Assembly (NCBI RefSeq): GCF_000619805.1
Contig: NZ_JHUV01000011.1
Span: forward strand, 124,001 to 188,000
Direction: 5' to 3'
DNA: 64,000 nt
Origin: Sulfurihydrogenibium subterraneum DSM 15120
Lineage (GTDB): Bacteria > Aquificota > Aquificia > Aquificales > Hydrogenothermaceae
Shown piece after piece: positions 45,573-55,037 of this stretch; the stretch's first letter is position 1, and every line of letters starts with the position of its first letter. Below the pieces are notes generated by a model, which saw only the letters and a list, made by a program, of their open reading frames with translations, searched no databases and was not told the origin of the DNA. The translations under genes were made by a program, and so were the position numbers.

Positions 45573-45620
45573 TTGATTACCCCCCCCACTTATAATAATA
45601 TATTATGAAATTTATGGGGG
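45573..45620 (+). promoter_or_regulatory. C8 tract and possible variable promoter or RBS lock
   Basis: TTGATT (45573-45578), a run of eight C (45580-45587) and TATAAT (45591-45596) precede the large sensor gene. The hexamers are 12 bp apart, too short for a normal promoter, with the C-run inside the spacer. The G5 at 45616-45620 is the apparent SD and could pair with the C-run if transcription starts upstream. Either reading would make tract length matter. Confidence 0.35.
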
Positions 45621-45630
45621 AAATAAATAA

Positions 45631-48600
45631 ATGAACTTTTCAATATGTCCACATGATACTGAAAAGGGACTTAAGTTTTGGAAAGATTTTATAAGACAAC
45701 TTGAAGAAAAACTTGGAGAAAAAATAGATTTTAAGCCCTATAAATCTTTTGAAGAAGAAAAAGAAAATTTAGATACAAAAATTCATCACGTTTATTATGC
45801 AAGCCCTGAAATTGCTATACATCTTTATCAAAAAGGTTATAAACCAGTTGCCAGATTTAAAAGGCAAAGAGATACTTTTTTAATTATAGGAAAAGATGAA
45901 TCTGTTTTTAATAAACGTTTTATAAAAGTTGCAACAGCTTTATCAAACCCTCCTGTATATGGTTTATTAAATTCTGACTTTGAAGATTTAGAAGTGATTT
46001 TTACTAAAACTTGGCAAGAAGTGTTTGAGCTTGTAAAAGAAGGAAAAGTTGATTTAGGAATAATATACAACGAAACTTGGGAAGAAATAAAAAATAAGGA
46101 AGGTATTAATATATTCAGGTCTAATACACTTGAAACTTCACACATTTTTATGGTACATCCTACCGTTTACGACAAAGTAAAGCTTGTTTTACTATCTTTT
46201 GACTTTTTAGAAGAAGTTACAGATGACGATATTAATAAAACGATGGAAACATTCGCCAAATTTAGGATACTTGCAAAAAAGTGGGAAGAACACGACATTG
46301 CAAAAGCTGTATTAAATACTGATAATTTAGGTATTGTTATTTATCAGGAAAAAGTTGTTTTTGTTAACGATTATGTACCTAAACTTTTTGGTTATTCAAA
46401 AGATGAAATACTATCAAAGTCTATTTTAGACTTTATTTATCAAGAAGACAGAGAAAAAGTAATTCCTATAGTTGAAAAAAGGTTAAAAGGAGAGAAGTTT
46501 CAAATTTCACATAAAGAAGTTAGGGCTGTAAGCAAAAGTGGAAAAATTCTTATACTGACTGTTTTTGGAGGCACTATTTTATTTAACGGAAAATACTCAG
46601 GATTTTTAATATTCTTTGACATTACAAAACAAAAAAAATATGAAAGACTTTATCATCTATTGAGGGAAGTTAACCAAGCAATAACCCTTTCTATAACAGA
46701 AGAAGAGATGTTTGAAAAAGTAAGTAAAGCTTTAGTTGAAAAAGTAGGACTTAAGTTTGTATGGATTGGCACTAAGGAAAGTGAAGATAACCCATACTTT
46801 AAGGTTATATACAAATACGGTGAAGACAAAGGCTACCTTGAACAAGTTAAAATATCTTGGAGAGAAGACTTACCTACAGGAAGAGGTCCTACAGGAACTG
46901 CATTTAGAACTGATAAGATTTTTATAATACCTAACACACAAACAGACACAAGATTTATACCTTGGAGAGAGTACGCAAAAGAAAGGGGTTTTTTATCTAC
47001 ACTGGCTCTTCCTTTAAAAAGTGAAGATGGAAAAGTTAAATATGTAATTACTATATATTCTCCTGAACCAGAGTTTTTTGATGAAGACGTTATCTCGGTT
47101 TTAGAAGAGTTAAAGCAAGATTTAGAGTTTTCTATAAAAAGACTGTCTGAAATCAGAAAAAATATAATAATATCAAAGGCTATTGAAAACTCTGATTCTT
47201 GGGTGTTAGTTGCAGATGAAAATTTTAAAATAACATACGTTAATGATACAGTATGCAAAATAAGTGGATACTCAAAAGAGGAACTTATAGGTCAAAATCC
47301 AAGAATTTTTAAATCTGGAGTACAACCAAGAGAGTTTTATGAAGAGTTATACAAAACAATACTATCTGGAAAACCTTTTTCTGCTGTATTTGCAAACAAG
47401 AAAAAAAACGGAGAGCTATTTCATTTAAAAACAACAATATATCCAGTTGAAATACCACCAAATATAAAAAGGTATTTAGCAATAGGTATAGACATTACAA
47501 AAGAAGTTGAACTACAACATCAAGTGGCAAAACTTGAAAACTACGATACTCTAACGAACTTAATGAACCTAAAAGGCTTTTTCTTAATATTGTCAGAAAG
47601 GTTAAAAAGTTTGGATTGTTGTGGAATTTTAGCTTTAATAGACATTAAAGATTTTACTTTTATAAACCAAATTTACGGATTTGTAGTTGGAAACTTTCTA
47701 TTAAAGGAGGTGGCAGGTAGGTTAAATCTTGCTTTTTCTGATGCAATAATAGCAAGAACAGCAGCAGATGAATTTGGAATATTTAAAGAAATAAAAAAGG
47801 GAACTGAAACAATAGAGCTAAACCAATTTATAGAAAAATTAAACACAGTTTTTTCACATTCAATATTTTATGAGGATAAATTAATAAACTTGTCTTTTAA
47901 CGCTGGGATAGCTTTAGCACCAAAAGATGGTAATAATTTAGAATTACTGTATCAAAACGCCTCTACATCTTTAGCCCATTCAAAATTACAGGGAGAAAAC
48001 GCTGTAATTGTATTTAACAAAGAGATAGAAGATAAAGTTAAAAGTATATCTTTTGCAAAACAACTTATAGAAAGAGCGTTAAACGAGAAATTATTTACTC
48101 TCTACTATCAACCATTTTTTAACACTAAAACTTTAAATTTAGAAGGATTTGAAGCGTTAGTTAGAATAAAGGATAAGGATGGAAAAATATACACTCCAAA
48201 TGTTTTTATAGACGTTCTTGAAAACAGTAAGTACTTGATGGATTATGAAAAATGGCTTTTAAACGAGATAATACAGAAAAGTAGTAAATGGAATATTCCT
48301 ATATCCTTTAACATCTCAGCCAACAGTTTTAAAAACAAAGATTATATAAAATATCTTTCTTCTTTAAACTCTAAAATTAATCTTATAATGGAAATTACAG
48401 AAAGAGTTTTAATGATAAATCCAGAAGAAACAAAAGAGATACTCTATAAAATCAAAAAAGATACTGCTTTAAAGATAGCTGCAGACGACTTTGGAATAGA
48501 GTATTCATCGTTAAAATATCTTAAAGATTTTCCTATAGATGAAATAAAGATAGATATTTCTTTTACAAGAGAAATTGTAGAAGATTTAAAAACAAGAGCT

Positions 48601-48783
48601 GTAGTAAAAGGTATTATAACTCTTGCAAAAGAACTTGGAATGCAAACATTAGCAGAAGGAGTAGAAACTAACCAGCAATTAAAGATATTAAGAGATTTAG
48701 GTTGTGATTATGTTCAAGGCTATCTTTTAGGTAAACCTATGCCAGAAGAAGAAGCTGAAAAACTTATAAAAAATCAAGGTTAA
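45631..48783 (+). CDS. PhnD-like/PAS/GAF/PAS/GGDEF/EAL c-di-GMP protein
   Basis: 1050 aa. Residues 1-205 resemble a periplasmic phosphonate-type binding protein (PhnD) but lack any signal peptide or later membrane helix, so the protein looks cytosolic. Then PAS (about 225-335), GAF (about 340-505), PAS (about 515-630), GGDEF (about 640-795) and EAL (about 805-1050). The GGDEF site is degenerate (Ala711-Ala712-Asp-Glu-Phe), so cyclase activity is doubtful. The EAL site keeps E841-A-L, D952-D953, K973 and E1009, so phosphodiesterase activity is likely. It ends with a 20-nt convergent overlap with yraN. Confidence 0.9.
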   Translation: MNFSICPHDTEKGLKFWKDFIRQLEEKLGEKIDFKPYKSFEEEKENLDTKIHHVYYASPEIAIHLYQKGYKPVARFKRQRDTFLIIGKDESVFNKRFIKVATALSNPPVYGLLNSDFEDLEVIFTKTWQEVFELVKEGKVDLGIIYNETWEEIKNKEGINIFRSNTLETSHIFMVHPTVYDKVKLVLLSFDFLEEVTDDDINKTMETFAKFRILAKKWEEHDIAKAVLNTDNLGIVIYQEKVVFVNDYVPKLFGYSKDEILSKSILDFIYQEDREKVIPIVEKRLKGEKFQISHKEVRAVSKSGKILILTVFGGTILFNGKYSGFLIFFDITKQKKYERLYHLLREVNQAITLSITEEEMFEKVSKALVEKVGLKFVWIGTKESEDNPYFKVIYKYGEDKGYLEQVKISWREDLPTGRGPTGTAFRTDKIFIIPNTQTDTRFIPWREYAKERGFLSTLALPLKSEDGKVKYVITIYSPEPEFFDEDVISVLEELKQDLEFSIKRLSEIRKNIIISKAIENSDSWVLVADENFKITYVNDTVCKISGYSKEELIGQNPRIFKSGVQPREFYEELYKTILSGKPFSAVFANKKKNGELFHLKTTIYPVEIPPNIKRYLAIGIDITKEVELQHQVAKLENYDTLTNLMNLKGFFLILSERLKSLDCCGILALIDIKDFTFINQIYGFVVGNFLLKEVAGRLNLAFSDAIIARTAADEFGIFKEIKKGTETIELNQFIEKLNTVFSHSIFYEDKLINLSFNAGIALAPKDGNNLELLYQNASTSLAHSKLQGENAVIVFNKEIEDKVKSISFAKQLIERALNEKLFTLYYQPFFNTKTLNLEGFEALVRIKDKDGKIYTPNVFIDVLENSKYLMDYEKWLLNEIIQKSSKWNIPISFNISANSFKNKDYIKYLSSLNSKINLIMEITERVLMINPEETKEILYKIKKDTALKIAADDFGIEYSSLKYLKDFPIDEIKIDISFTREIVEDLKTRAVVKGIITLAKELGMQTLAEGVETNQQLKILRDLGCDYVQGYLLGKPMPEEEAEKLIKNQG

Positions 48784-49117
48784 AAGCGTTTTCTATGTGA
48801 GTTATGCTTTCTTGAAAAATTGCAACTACGTCAAATCGGATATTTTTATCTGTTAAGTTGTTTTTGTATAAAAAATATTCTGCTGTTTTTATGATTTTTT
48901 TTATCTTTGTTTTATTTAAACTTTCTTGTGGTAGTCCAAAATTAGTTTTAGATAAACTCCTTACTTCAATAAAAACAACCGTATCATCTCTTAAGGCTAC
49001 TATGTCTATCTCTCCGTATCTTGTATAAAAGTTCCTCTGCAGAATTGTATAACCTTTCTTCTGTAGAAAATCTACCGCTAAATCTTCGTTTTTTTTACCA
49101 AAACTCCTTTTATTCAA
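48764..49117 (-). CDS. yraN: YraN/UPF0102 family protein
   Basis: 117-aa protein with the endonuclease-like core. LAVDFLQKKGYTILQRNFYT is followed by YGEIDIVALRDDTVVFIEVRS (about 40-60), giving E-x-D...E-x-R in place of E-x-K, a variant also seen in this family. It probably acts in DNA metabolism; function is not settled in any organism. It overlaps the surA-like gene by 8 nt and the c-di-GMP gene by 20 nt (convergent). Confidence 0.88.
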   Translation of the reverse strand: MNKRSFGKKNEDLAVDFLQKKGYTILQRNFYTRYGEIDIVALRDDTVVFIEVRSLSKTNFGLPQESLNKTKIKKIIKTAEYFLYKNNLTDKNIRFDVVAIFQESITHIENAFNLDFL

Positions 49118-49967
49118 ATCTTTGAATTACCGCTTTTTCTCTAAGTTTTTTTAGGTATATATCGTACTCTCTTTTTAGTTTTTCCATATCTTTTTCTGTT
49201 AGATTTTCTTTTGGAATAAGTTTTTTCTCATCTTTTTCAATGTATATAAAGTAAGTCCCTTCCTTTGTGTCTACTTGGAAAATCTCTCCTTCTTTTCTGC
49301 TGAACACTTCTTTATCTAAATCTTCTGCAAGGTCTCCTTTTTTAACTTCTCCAAGTAATCCACCGTTTTCAGCTGTAAATTTATCGTCTGAGTATTTAGT
49401 TGCGTATTCAGAAAAGTTATTTTTATTTAGCTTTTCTTTAAGTAGTTTTACCACACTTTCATAATCTTGTCTATCTTTTGAGATGTATATCATTCTAATT
49501 TTTTTAACGTCTTCAACGCTTCCTTCCACAATTCCTTTGGTTATGTAATCTCTTAGGTAAAAGTGTAGAAATTTATTGCTTATTAAATCTCTTGTTATAA
49601 ACTCTCTTAGTTTTGTATAGGATATGCCGTTTTTTTCAAGTTCTTTTTTAAATGTTTCTAAATCTTGGATGTTGTTTGCTTTTGCTATTGATAAAAGTGC
49701 GTTGTCTACCTCTTTAGGAGAGACTGATATTCCTAACTTTCTAGCTTGCTGGGATAGTAGTATAGAATCTATTATTTTTTCTTGAGCTTGTTTTTCGTCT
49801 TTTATTTTATACCACTCTTTTGCAAACTCTACGTCAGATTTTAAAACAGGCTCTCCATTAACTACTAAAACTATTTTATCAAAAAGTTGATAATCATCTA
49901 AATTTTCTGCTTTTAAAAGTCCTACAACTGATAAAACAAAGATTAAGATAAAACTAACCTTTTTCAT
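49110..49967 (-). CDS. SurA/PpiC-type periplasmic prolyl isomerase
   Basis: 285 aa with a signal peptide (VSFILIFVLSVVGLLKAE), a SurA N-terminal-like chaperone region (DKIVLVVNGEPVLKSDVE onward, about 30-150) and one parvulin domain (about 170-260) with KYSDDKFTAENGGLLGEVKKG. Acts on outer-membrane protein folding in the periplasm by homology. Only one parvulin domain is seen, whereas E. coli SurA has two. It overlaps glmU by 14 nt. Confidence 0.85.
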   Translation of the reverse strand: MKKVSFILIFVLSVVGLLKAENLDDYQLFDKIVLVVNGEPVLKSDVEFAKEWYKIKDEKQAQEKIIDSILLSQQARKLGISVSPKEVDNALLSIAKANNIQDLETFKKELEKNGISYTKLREFITRDLISNKFLHFYLRDYITKGIVEGSVEDVKKIRMIYISKDRQDYESVVKLLKEKLNKNNFSEYATKYSDDKFTAENGGLLGEVKKGDLAEDLDKEVFSRKEGEIFQVDTKEGTYFIYIEKDEKKLIPKENLTEKDMEKLKREYDIYLKKLREKAVIQRFE

Positions 49968-51399
49968 ACTTTTTCTTCCTCTTTTCTGCGTAATTTTCTA
50001 TTATTTTTTGTTGATTTCTTTCAATTGCAAGGGCTTTATCTGGAACATCTTTTGTAATAACAGAGCCAGACCCTGTAATAGCCTCTTCTCCTATGGTGAT
50101 AGGGGCTACTAACATTGTATCACTTCCTATAAATGCTCTATCTTTTATTACTGTTTTGTGTTTTTTAAATCCGTCATAATTGCAGGTTATAGTGCCAGCT
50201 CCTATATTTACCTCTTCTCCTACTTCTGCATCTCCTAAGTATGATAGATGTCTTGCGTTTGTTTTTCTTCCTATTACAGAGTTTTTAACCTCAACAAAGT
50301 TTCCTATTACAGCTTCTTCTTTTATAACACTGCCTCCTCTTATTCTGGCAAATGGTCCGATAACTGCGTTGTCTTGTATTTCTGAATCTTCTATGTAAGA
50401 GTTTGCAAGAATCTTTACATTTTTACCTATTTTAGAATTTTTTATAATACAGTTTGGTTCTATAACCGTTCCTTCATCTATAGAAGTTTTTCCTTTAAGT
50501 ACAACATTTTGGTGTATCTCAACGTCTCTTGACAAATCTACGTCAAATTCTATCCATACAGACTGTGGATTATGGAAGGTTGTACCGTTTAAAGCCCAAA
50601 AAGTTATGTACCTTTCTTTTAGTATGTTTTCTACTCCTGCAAGCTGAAGTCTATCGTTTACTCCTAAAATCTCTGTGTAATCTGGAATTTCCAGAGCATA
50701 TACATACTTTTCTTCTTGACGAAGTATCTCTATTACGTCTGTTAAATAGTATTCCTGCTGTGCGTTTTTATTTTCAAGATTTTCCAAAGCCTGTATTAAG
50801 TAAGGGGCATAGAAAAAGTATATTCCAGAGTTTACTTCGTTAATCTGCTTTTCTTGGTTGGTTGCATCTTTTTCTTCAACTACCTTTATTACTCTGTGGT
50901 CTTTGTCTTTTATAATTCTTCCATAACCGTAAGGGTTTGGAACTCTGGCAGTTAAAACAACTCCTGCTATAGACTTGTTTTCGTATCCTCTGTAGTTTGT
51001 AAGGTCTGCTCCTTCGTATCTAACAAGTGCTTTAAGGTACTCTCCTGCGTTGTGAAGAGTCTCTCCTCTTACAAGTGGTGTGTCTCCGTTTATTATTAAT
51101 ACGTATCCGTCAAAGTCTTTAAAGTACTCTTTTGCTGTGTAAACAGCGTGTCCTGTTCCCATCTGATTTTCTTGGTACACAAATTCACACCCATCACAGT
51201 TTACTGCGTTTATAACTTCATCTTTTTTATGTCCTACAACAATAACTGTTTTTTGAGGTTTTATCCATCTAACTGCAAAAAGACTATACCACAGCATCGG
51301 TTTGCCTAATATTTGGTGAACTACTTTAGGTTTTTCAGACTTAAAACGAGTACCTTTTCCAGCTGCCAATACAACTGCAATTAGAGGAAAATCTATCAT
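49954..51399 (-). CDS. glmU: bifunctional UDP-GlcNAc pyrophosphorylase/GlcN-1-P acetyltransferase
   Basis: 481-aa enzyme making UDP-GlcNAc for peptidoglycan and LPS. The uridylyltransferase part has AVVLAAGKGTRFKSEKPKVV (8-27), QMGTGHAVYTA and INGDTPLV. The C-terminal left-handed beta helix shows hexapeptide repeats and GAGTITCNYDGFKKHKT with the acetyltransferase site. Length is slightly above usual. It overlaps hisG by 4 nt. Confidence 0.96.
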   Translation of the reverse strand: MIDFPLIAVVLAAGKGTRFKSEKPKVVHQILGKPMLWYSLFAVRWIKPQKTVIVVGHKKDEVINAVNCDGCEFVYQENQMGTGHAVYTAKEYFKDFDGYVLIINGDTPLVRGETLHNAGEYLKALVRYEGADLTNYRGYENKSIAGVVLTARVPNPYGYGRIIKDKDHRVIKVVEEKDATNQEKQINEVNSGIYFFYAPYLIQALENLENKNAQQEYYLTDVIEILRQEEKYVYALEIPDYTEILGVNDRLQLAGVENILKERYITFWALNGTTFHNPQSVWIEFDVDLSRDVEIHQNVVLKGKTSIDEGTVIEPNCIIKNSKIGKNVKILANSYIEDSEIQDNAVIGPFARIRGGSVIKEEAVIGNFVEVKNSVIGRKTNARHLSYLGDAEVGEEVNIGAGTITCNYDGFKKHKTVIKDRAFIGSDTMLVAPITIGEEAITGSGSVITKDVPDKALAIERNQQKIIENYAEKRKKKYEKG

Positions 51400-52055
51400 A
51401 TCTCACCTCTCAAAAACTTTTCTACATTATCAAGTATTTTAAAGATTTTATCAGATTTTAACTTATAACTTCCTCTGTTAACGATTAGTTTTGCGGTAGA
51501 TGGTCTTATATTGTCAATAACTACAAGTCCATTTTCTCGCAAGGTTGTTCCAGTTTCAACTATATCAACTATAAACTTTGCAAGACCGACTAAAGGTGCC
51601 AGCTCCACAGACCCATAAAGCTCAAATATTCTTACGTTTATTCCTTTATCTGAAAAAAACTGAGCTGTTATCTTAGGATACTTTGTAGCAATATCTAAAG
51701 ATGCAGGGTTTGAGAAATAAAAATCTCTGTCTTCTGGTTTTCCTGCAACTACTATATTACAGTATCCTATTTTAAGGTCTAATGGCTTGTACACGTCTGG
51801 CTGGGATTCCAGTAGAACGTCATCTCCAGCTACTCCTACGTCTGCTATACCGTTTTCTACGTAAACAGGAACATCTTTTGCCCTGACGACTAAAAATCTG
51901 TAATCTTTAGATTCTAAAATAAGCTTTCTTGTATTTTGATGTATGTCTTCTGACAGTATTCCAGATTTTTTAAGTATATCTATTGTTTGGTCAAACAGCC
52001 TTCCTTTTGGCAGTGCAAAGGTTATCTTATCCAATATCTCACCTTCCGTTAGCAA
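51396..52055 (-). CDS. hisG: ATP phosphoribosyltransferase, short form
   Basis: First enzyme of histidine synthesis, joining ATP and PRPP. 219 aa is the short (HisGS) form without the C-terminal regulatory domain; such enzymes need HisZ for activity and feedback. ITFALPKGRLFDQTIDILK and the PRPP loop DIVETGTTLRENGL (about 165-178) are present. hisZ is not in this window. It overlaps minE by 17 nt. Confidence 0.95.
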   Translation of the reverse strand: MLTEGEILDKITFALPKGRLFDQTIDILKKSGILSEDIHQNTRKLILESKDYRFLVVRAKDVPVYVENGIADVGVAGDDVLLESQPDVYKPLDLKIGYCNIVVAGKPEDRDFYFSNPASLDIATKYPKITAQFFSDKGINVRIFELYGSVELAPLVGLAKFIVDIVETGTTLRENGLVVIDNIRPSTAKLIVNRGSYKLKSDKIFKILDNVEKFLRGEI

Positions 52056-52284
52056 ATGGTATACTTATCCAAAGCTCGTCTCTATCGTTTTCTGACTTTA
52101 TCTCAACCTCTATATTTCTTGAATCAAACTGAGGATACTTTGAAAAAACCGCCACCAAATCGTCCTTCAATATATCTGCAAAGTTAGGTGGTAATCCTTT
52201 CCTTTCATAAGACAAAACCATCATCAATCTTTCTTTTGCTTTGTTTGCCGATGAATTTCTCTTGAAAAAACTGAATATTGACAT
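52039..52284 (-). CDS. minE: cell division topological specificity factor MinE
   Basis: 81 aa. N-terminal amphipathic SIFSFFKRNSSANKAKERLMM (membrane and MinD contact), then DLVAVFSKYPQFDSRNIEVE, the MinE topological domain. Drives MinD off the membrane so that MinC is lowest at mid-cell. Follows minD by 15 nt and overlaps hisG. Confidence 0.93.
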   Translation of the reverse strand: MSIFSFFKRNSSANKAKERLMMVLSYERKGLPPNFADILKDDLVAVFSKYPQFDSRNIEVEIKSENDRDELWISIPFANGR

Positions 52285-52299
52285 TTTATTCCCCCTGAA

Positions 52300-53082
52300 T
52301 TATCTTCCAAACAGTTTTGCAAAAAATCCTTTTTTCTCTTCAAGCTCTGTAAACGGAATATCCTGACCTTCTATTCTTTTTGCTATGTTCATAATAGCTT
52401 TGGCAGCTGGAAGCTCCTCGTGTAATACAATAGGCTCTCCTTTGTTAGTGAAGTCAACTAACTTTTCTTCATCTGGAACTATACCTATCTTTGGTATCTG
52501 GAGTATTTCTTCTATGTCTTCTACTGATAGCATCTCACCTTTTTTAACCTGATGAAGTCTTATTCTGTTTATTACTAACTTTGGCTGATTCTTCTCCATA
52601 GATTCAAGTAAACCTATTATTCTGTCAGCATCTCTTACAGAGGAAACTTCAGGGTTAACGACAACGATCGCCTCATCTGCTGGGGCTGATGCTGTTTTAA
52701 ACCCTCCTTCTATCCCTGCTGGAGAGTCTATAAAGATGTAATCAAACTCATCTCTTACAGATTCAACAACTTCTACCATTTGATGTGGCTTAACTGCATC
52801 TTTATCTTTTGTTTGAGCAGCTGGCAGAAGGTATAAAGGAAGACCTCTTTTGTCTTTTACAAAGGCTTTTTGTGGTTGAACTCTTCCCTCTACAACGTCA
52901 ACTATGTCGTAAACTATCCTGTTTTCAAGTCCAAGTATCATATCAAGATTTCTAAGTCCAATGTCAGCATCAATACATAGAACCTTTTTACCTAATTTTG
53001 CCAAAGCGGTAGACACGTTAGCTGTTATTGTAGTTTTTCCAACCCCACCTTTTCCCGATGTAACGACGTAAACTTTTGCCAT
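52300..53082 (-). CDS. minD: septum site-determining ATPase MinD
   Basis: 260 aa, deviant Walker A GKGGVGKTTITANVS (11-25) with the signature lysine, DADIGLRNLD (39-48) and IDSPAGIEGGF (about 117-127). The C-terminal LEEKKGFFAKLFGR is an amphipathic membrane-targeting helix. Middle gene of minC-minD-minE. Confidence 0.96.
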   Translation of the reverse strand: MAKVYVVTSGKGGVGKTTITANVSTALAKLGKKVLCIDADIGLRNLDMILGLENRIVYDIVDVVEGRVQPQKAFVKDKRGLPLYLLPAAQTKDKDAVKPHQMVEVVESVRDEFDYIFIDSPAGIEGGFKTASAPADEAIVVVNPEVSSVRDADRIIGLLESMEKNQPKLVINRIRLHQVKKGEMLSVEDIEEILQIPKIGIVPDEEKLVDFTNKGEPIVLHEELPAAKAIMNIAKRIEGQDIPFTELEEKKGFFAKLFGR

Positions 53083-53093
53083 AGATTACACCT

Positions 53094-53693
53094 CTACTTA
53101 ATTTTTTCTATTACAATCTGGTTATTTTCTATGTATGCTTTTTCTGGCTCATTTACTTCTTCGTAAGAATCAGGAGACCTTGCTATGTAGCTTGCTATTC
53201 TAAGCTGTTGTGGCATTAGTTTTAGAGCCATTATAATTGACGTTTCATCACCATTTGCTCCAGCGTGAACAACACCCCTTAGAGCTCCCATCACAATAAT
53301 ACTTCCTGAGGCAATAACGTAAGCATCTGGATTTACATCACCTAATATAAGAACATCTCCGTCATACTCAACACTTTGACCACTTCTAAGGGTTTTATTA
53401 ATGATTTTTAAAGATTTTTTTTCATTTACATGTTTTGGAATGTTTTTATTATCTGATTTAGTATTTTGATAACCTAAAACCTTTGTATTATGACTTTTTA
53501 AAATCTCTTCTATTTTCTTAGAGTTGTCTTGGTTTAACTCTAAGCCCATATAATCTAAAACAGCGTAAGAACCTTTAAAAACAGCAGAAGAGAGCTTCTT
53601 TTCAAGTTGATTTATATTCTCTTCTACAGACAAACTGGGGTCTAACTTTATAAGTAAAGCTGGAACTGTTAAACCTTTAATCTCAATTCCCAT
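53094..53693 (-). CDS. minC: septum site-determining protein MinC
   Basis: Inhibitor of FtsZ ring formation, 199 aa. The N-domain (1-95) carries little recognisable motif. The C-domain has RSGQSVEYDGDVLILGDVNP and GALRGVVHAGANGDETSIIMALKLMPQQLRIA, the beta-helix that binds MinD. First of the minC-D-E-hisG-glmU-surA-yraN run; divergent from lysA. Confidence 0.93.
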   Translation of the reverse strand: MGIEIKGLTVPALLIKLDPSLSVEENINQLEKKLSSAVFKGSYAVLDYMGLELNQDNSKKIEEILKSHNTKVLGYQNTKSDNKNIPKHVNEKKSLKIINKTLRSGQSVEYDGDVLILGDVNPDAYVIASGSIIVMGALRGVVHAGANGDETSIIMALKLMPQQLRIASYIARSPDSYEEVNEPEKAYIENNQIVIEKIK

Positions 53694-53774
53694 ATGTTTT
53701 ACCTTCTTGAAAATTTTAATAATTTATGCTTATCTATTCTACTGCAAAATTCATTTGGAGGTCAAAAATTATTA

Positions 53775-55037
53775 ATGGGTGATAATTTTAATGATTATTT
53801 CGTCTATAAAGAAGGAAAACTTTACTGTGAAGATGTAAGTATTCAAAATCTCGCATCTAAAGTAGGGACTCCTTTTTACATTTACAGTAAAAAAGCTATT
53901 TTAGATCAAATAAACCAGTATAAAGAGGCTTTTAAAGATTATCCTACTTTAATATGCTACGCTTTAAAAGCAAACTCTAACTTATCTATTTTAAAAATAT
54001 TTGAAGAACACGGTCTTGGAGCTGACATCGTATCAGGTGGAGAGCTCTATAAAGCAAGAAAAGCTGGAATATCTTCCAATAAAATCGTTTATGCAGGGGT
54101 AGGAAAAACAGATGTAGAAATTATGTACGCTATAAATGAAAATATTTTGTCTTTTAATGTAGAAAGTCAGATGGAGCTTGAAGTTATAAACGAGATAGCA
54201 GGAAAACAAAACAAAAAAGCGAATGTGAGTATTAGAATAAATCCAGATGTAGACCCTAAAACTCACCCTTACATATCAACAGGATTGAAAAAAAGTAAGT
54301 TTGGAATAGATATAGACCAAGCTTTAGATGTATATAAAAAAGCTGTAAAAATGGAAAACTTAAACATAGTTGGAATTCACTGTCATATTGGTTCTCAAAT
54401 TATGGATGTCTCTGTATATAAAGAATCTGTAGAAAAAACTGTAGACCTTGTGTTTAAACTTAAAAAAGAAGGAGTAGAGCTTCAATTTATTGATATTGGT
54501 GGTGGTTTAGGTGTAAAATATTATCCACAGGACAATCCTCCTTCCGCCTTTGACTTAGCAAATACGGTTTTACCAATTATAAGACAGACAGGTTTAAAGT
54601 TAATAATAGAGCCGGGAAGGTCTTTGATAGCCCAAGCCGGAGCTTTAATTACAAAGGTTATCTTTACAAAAGATAAAAAAGATAAACACTTTGTTATAGT
54701 TGACTCTGGAATGAACGACCTTATAAGACCTTCCATATATAACGCTTACCATCACATAGTGACTGTTGAGGAAAAAGAGGAAAAGATGATAGCAGATATA
54801 GTAGGACCTATATGTGAAACAGGAGACTTTTTTGGATTGGATAGAGAGATAGGAAAAGTAAATAGAGGTGACCTTATAGCAATACTTACAGCTGGAGCCT
54901 ACGGTAGTAGTATGGCATCTAACTACAACGTAAGACCAAAAGCTATAGAAGTTCTTGTAGATGGTGATAAGTATAAGATAATCAAAGAAAGAGAAGATTA
55001 CAGTTTTATAACAAAGTTAGAAGAGGAAGTTTTATGA
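53775..55037 (+). CDS. lysA: diaminopimelate decarboxylase
   Basis: PLP enzyme for the last step of lysine synthesis. CYALKANSNLSILK (about 55) holds the PLP lysine, GIHCHIGSQIMD (about 200), FIDIGGGLGVKY (about 236) the phosphate loop, and GPICETGDFFG (about 352) the second-subunit cysteine. The ATG at 53775 with GGAGG 13 nt upstream gives 420 aa, the usual length. A longer reading from 53694 would cross the promoter region and begin inside the minC start. Overlaps purD (ATGA). Confidence 0.95.
   Translation: MGDNFNDYFVYKEGKLYCEDVSIQNLASKVGTPFYIYSKKAILDQINQYKEAFKDYPTLICYALKANSNLSILKIFEEHGLGADIVSGGELYKARKAGISSNKIVYAGVGKTDVEIMYAINENILSFNVESQMELEVINEIAGKQNKKANVSIRINPDVDPKTHPYISTGLKKSKFGIDIDQALDVYKKAVKMENLNIVGIHCHIGSQIMDVSVYKESVEKTVDLVFKLKKEGVELQFIDIGGGLGVKYYPQDNPPSAFDLANTVLPIIRQTGLKLIIEPGRSLIAQAGALITKVIFTKDKKDKHFVIVDSGMNDLIRPSIYNAYHHIVTVEEKEEKMIADIVGPICETGDFFGLDREIGKVNRGDLIAILTAGAYGSSMASNYNVRPKAIEVLVDGDKYKIIKEREDYSFITKLEEEVL

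Noticed and set aside
45307-45576. Open frame of 89 codons on the plus strand
   Set aside because: It is antisense to rnpB, whose conserved RNA regions fully explain the sequence.
53707-53736. TTGAAA...TATCTA as a lysA promoter
   Set aside because: The -10 is poor and the spacer is 18 bp; kept out of the feature list as too weak.
53694-53774. 27-codon N-terminal extension of lysA
   Set aside because: It begins at the minC start, lies in the divergent control region and is not needed by the family; the ATG at 53775 has its own SD.
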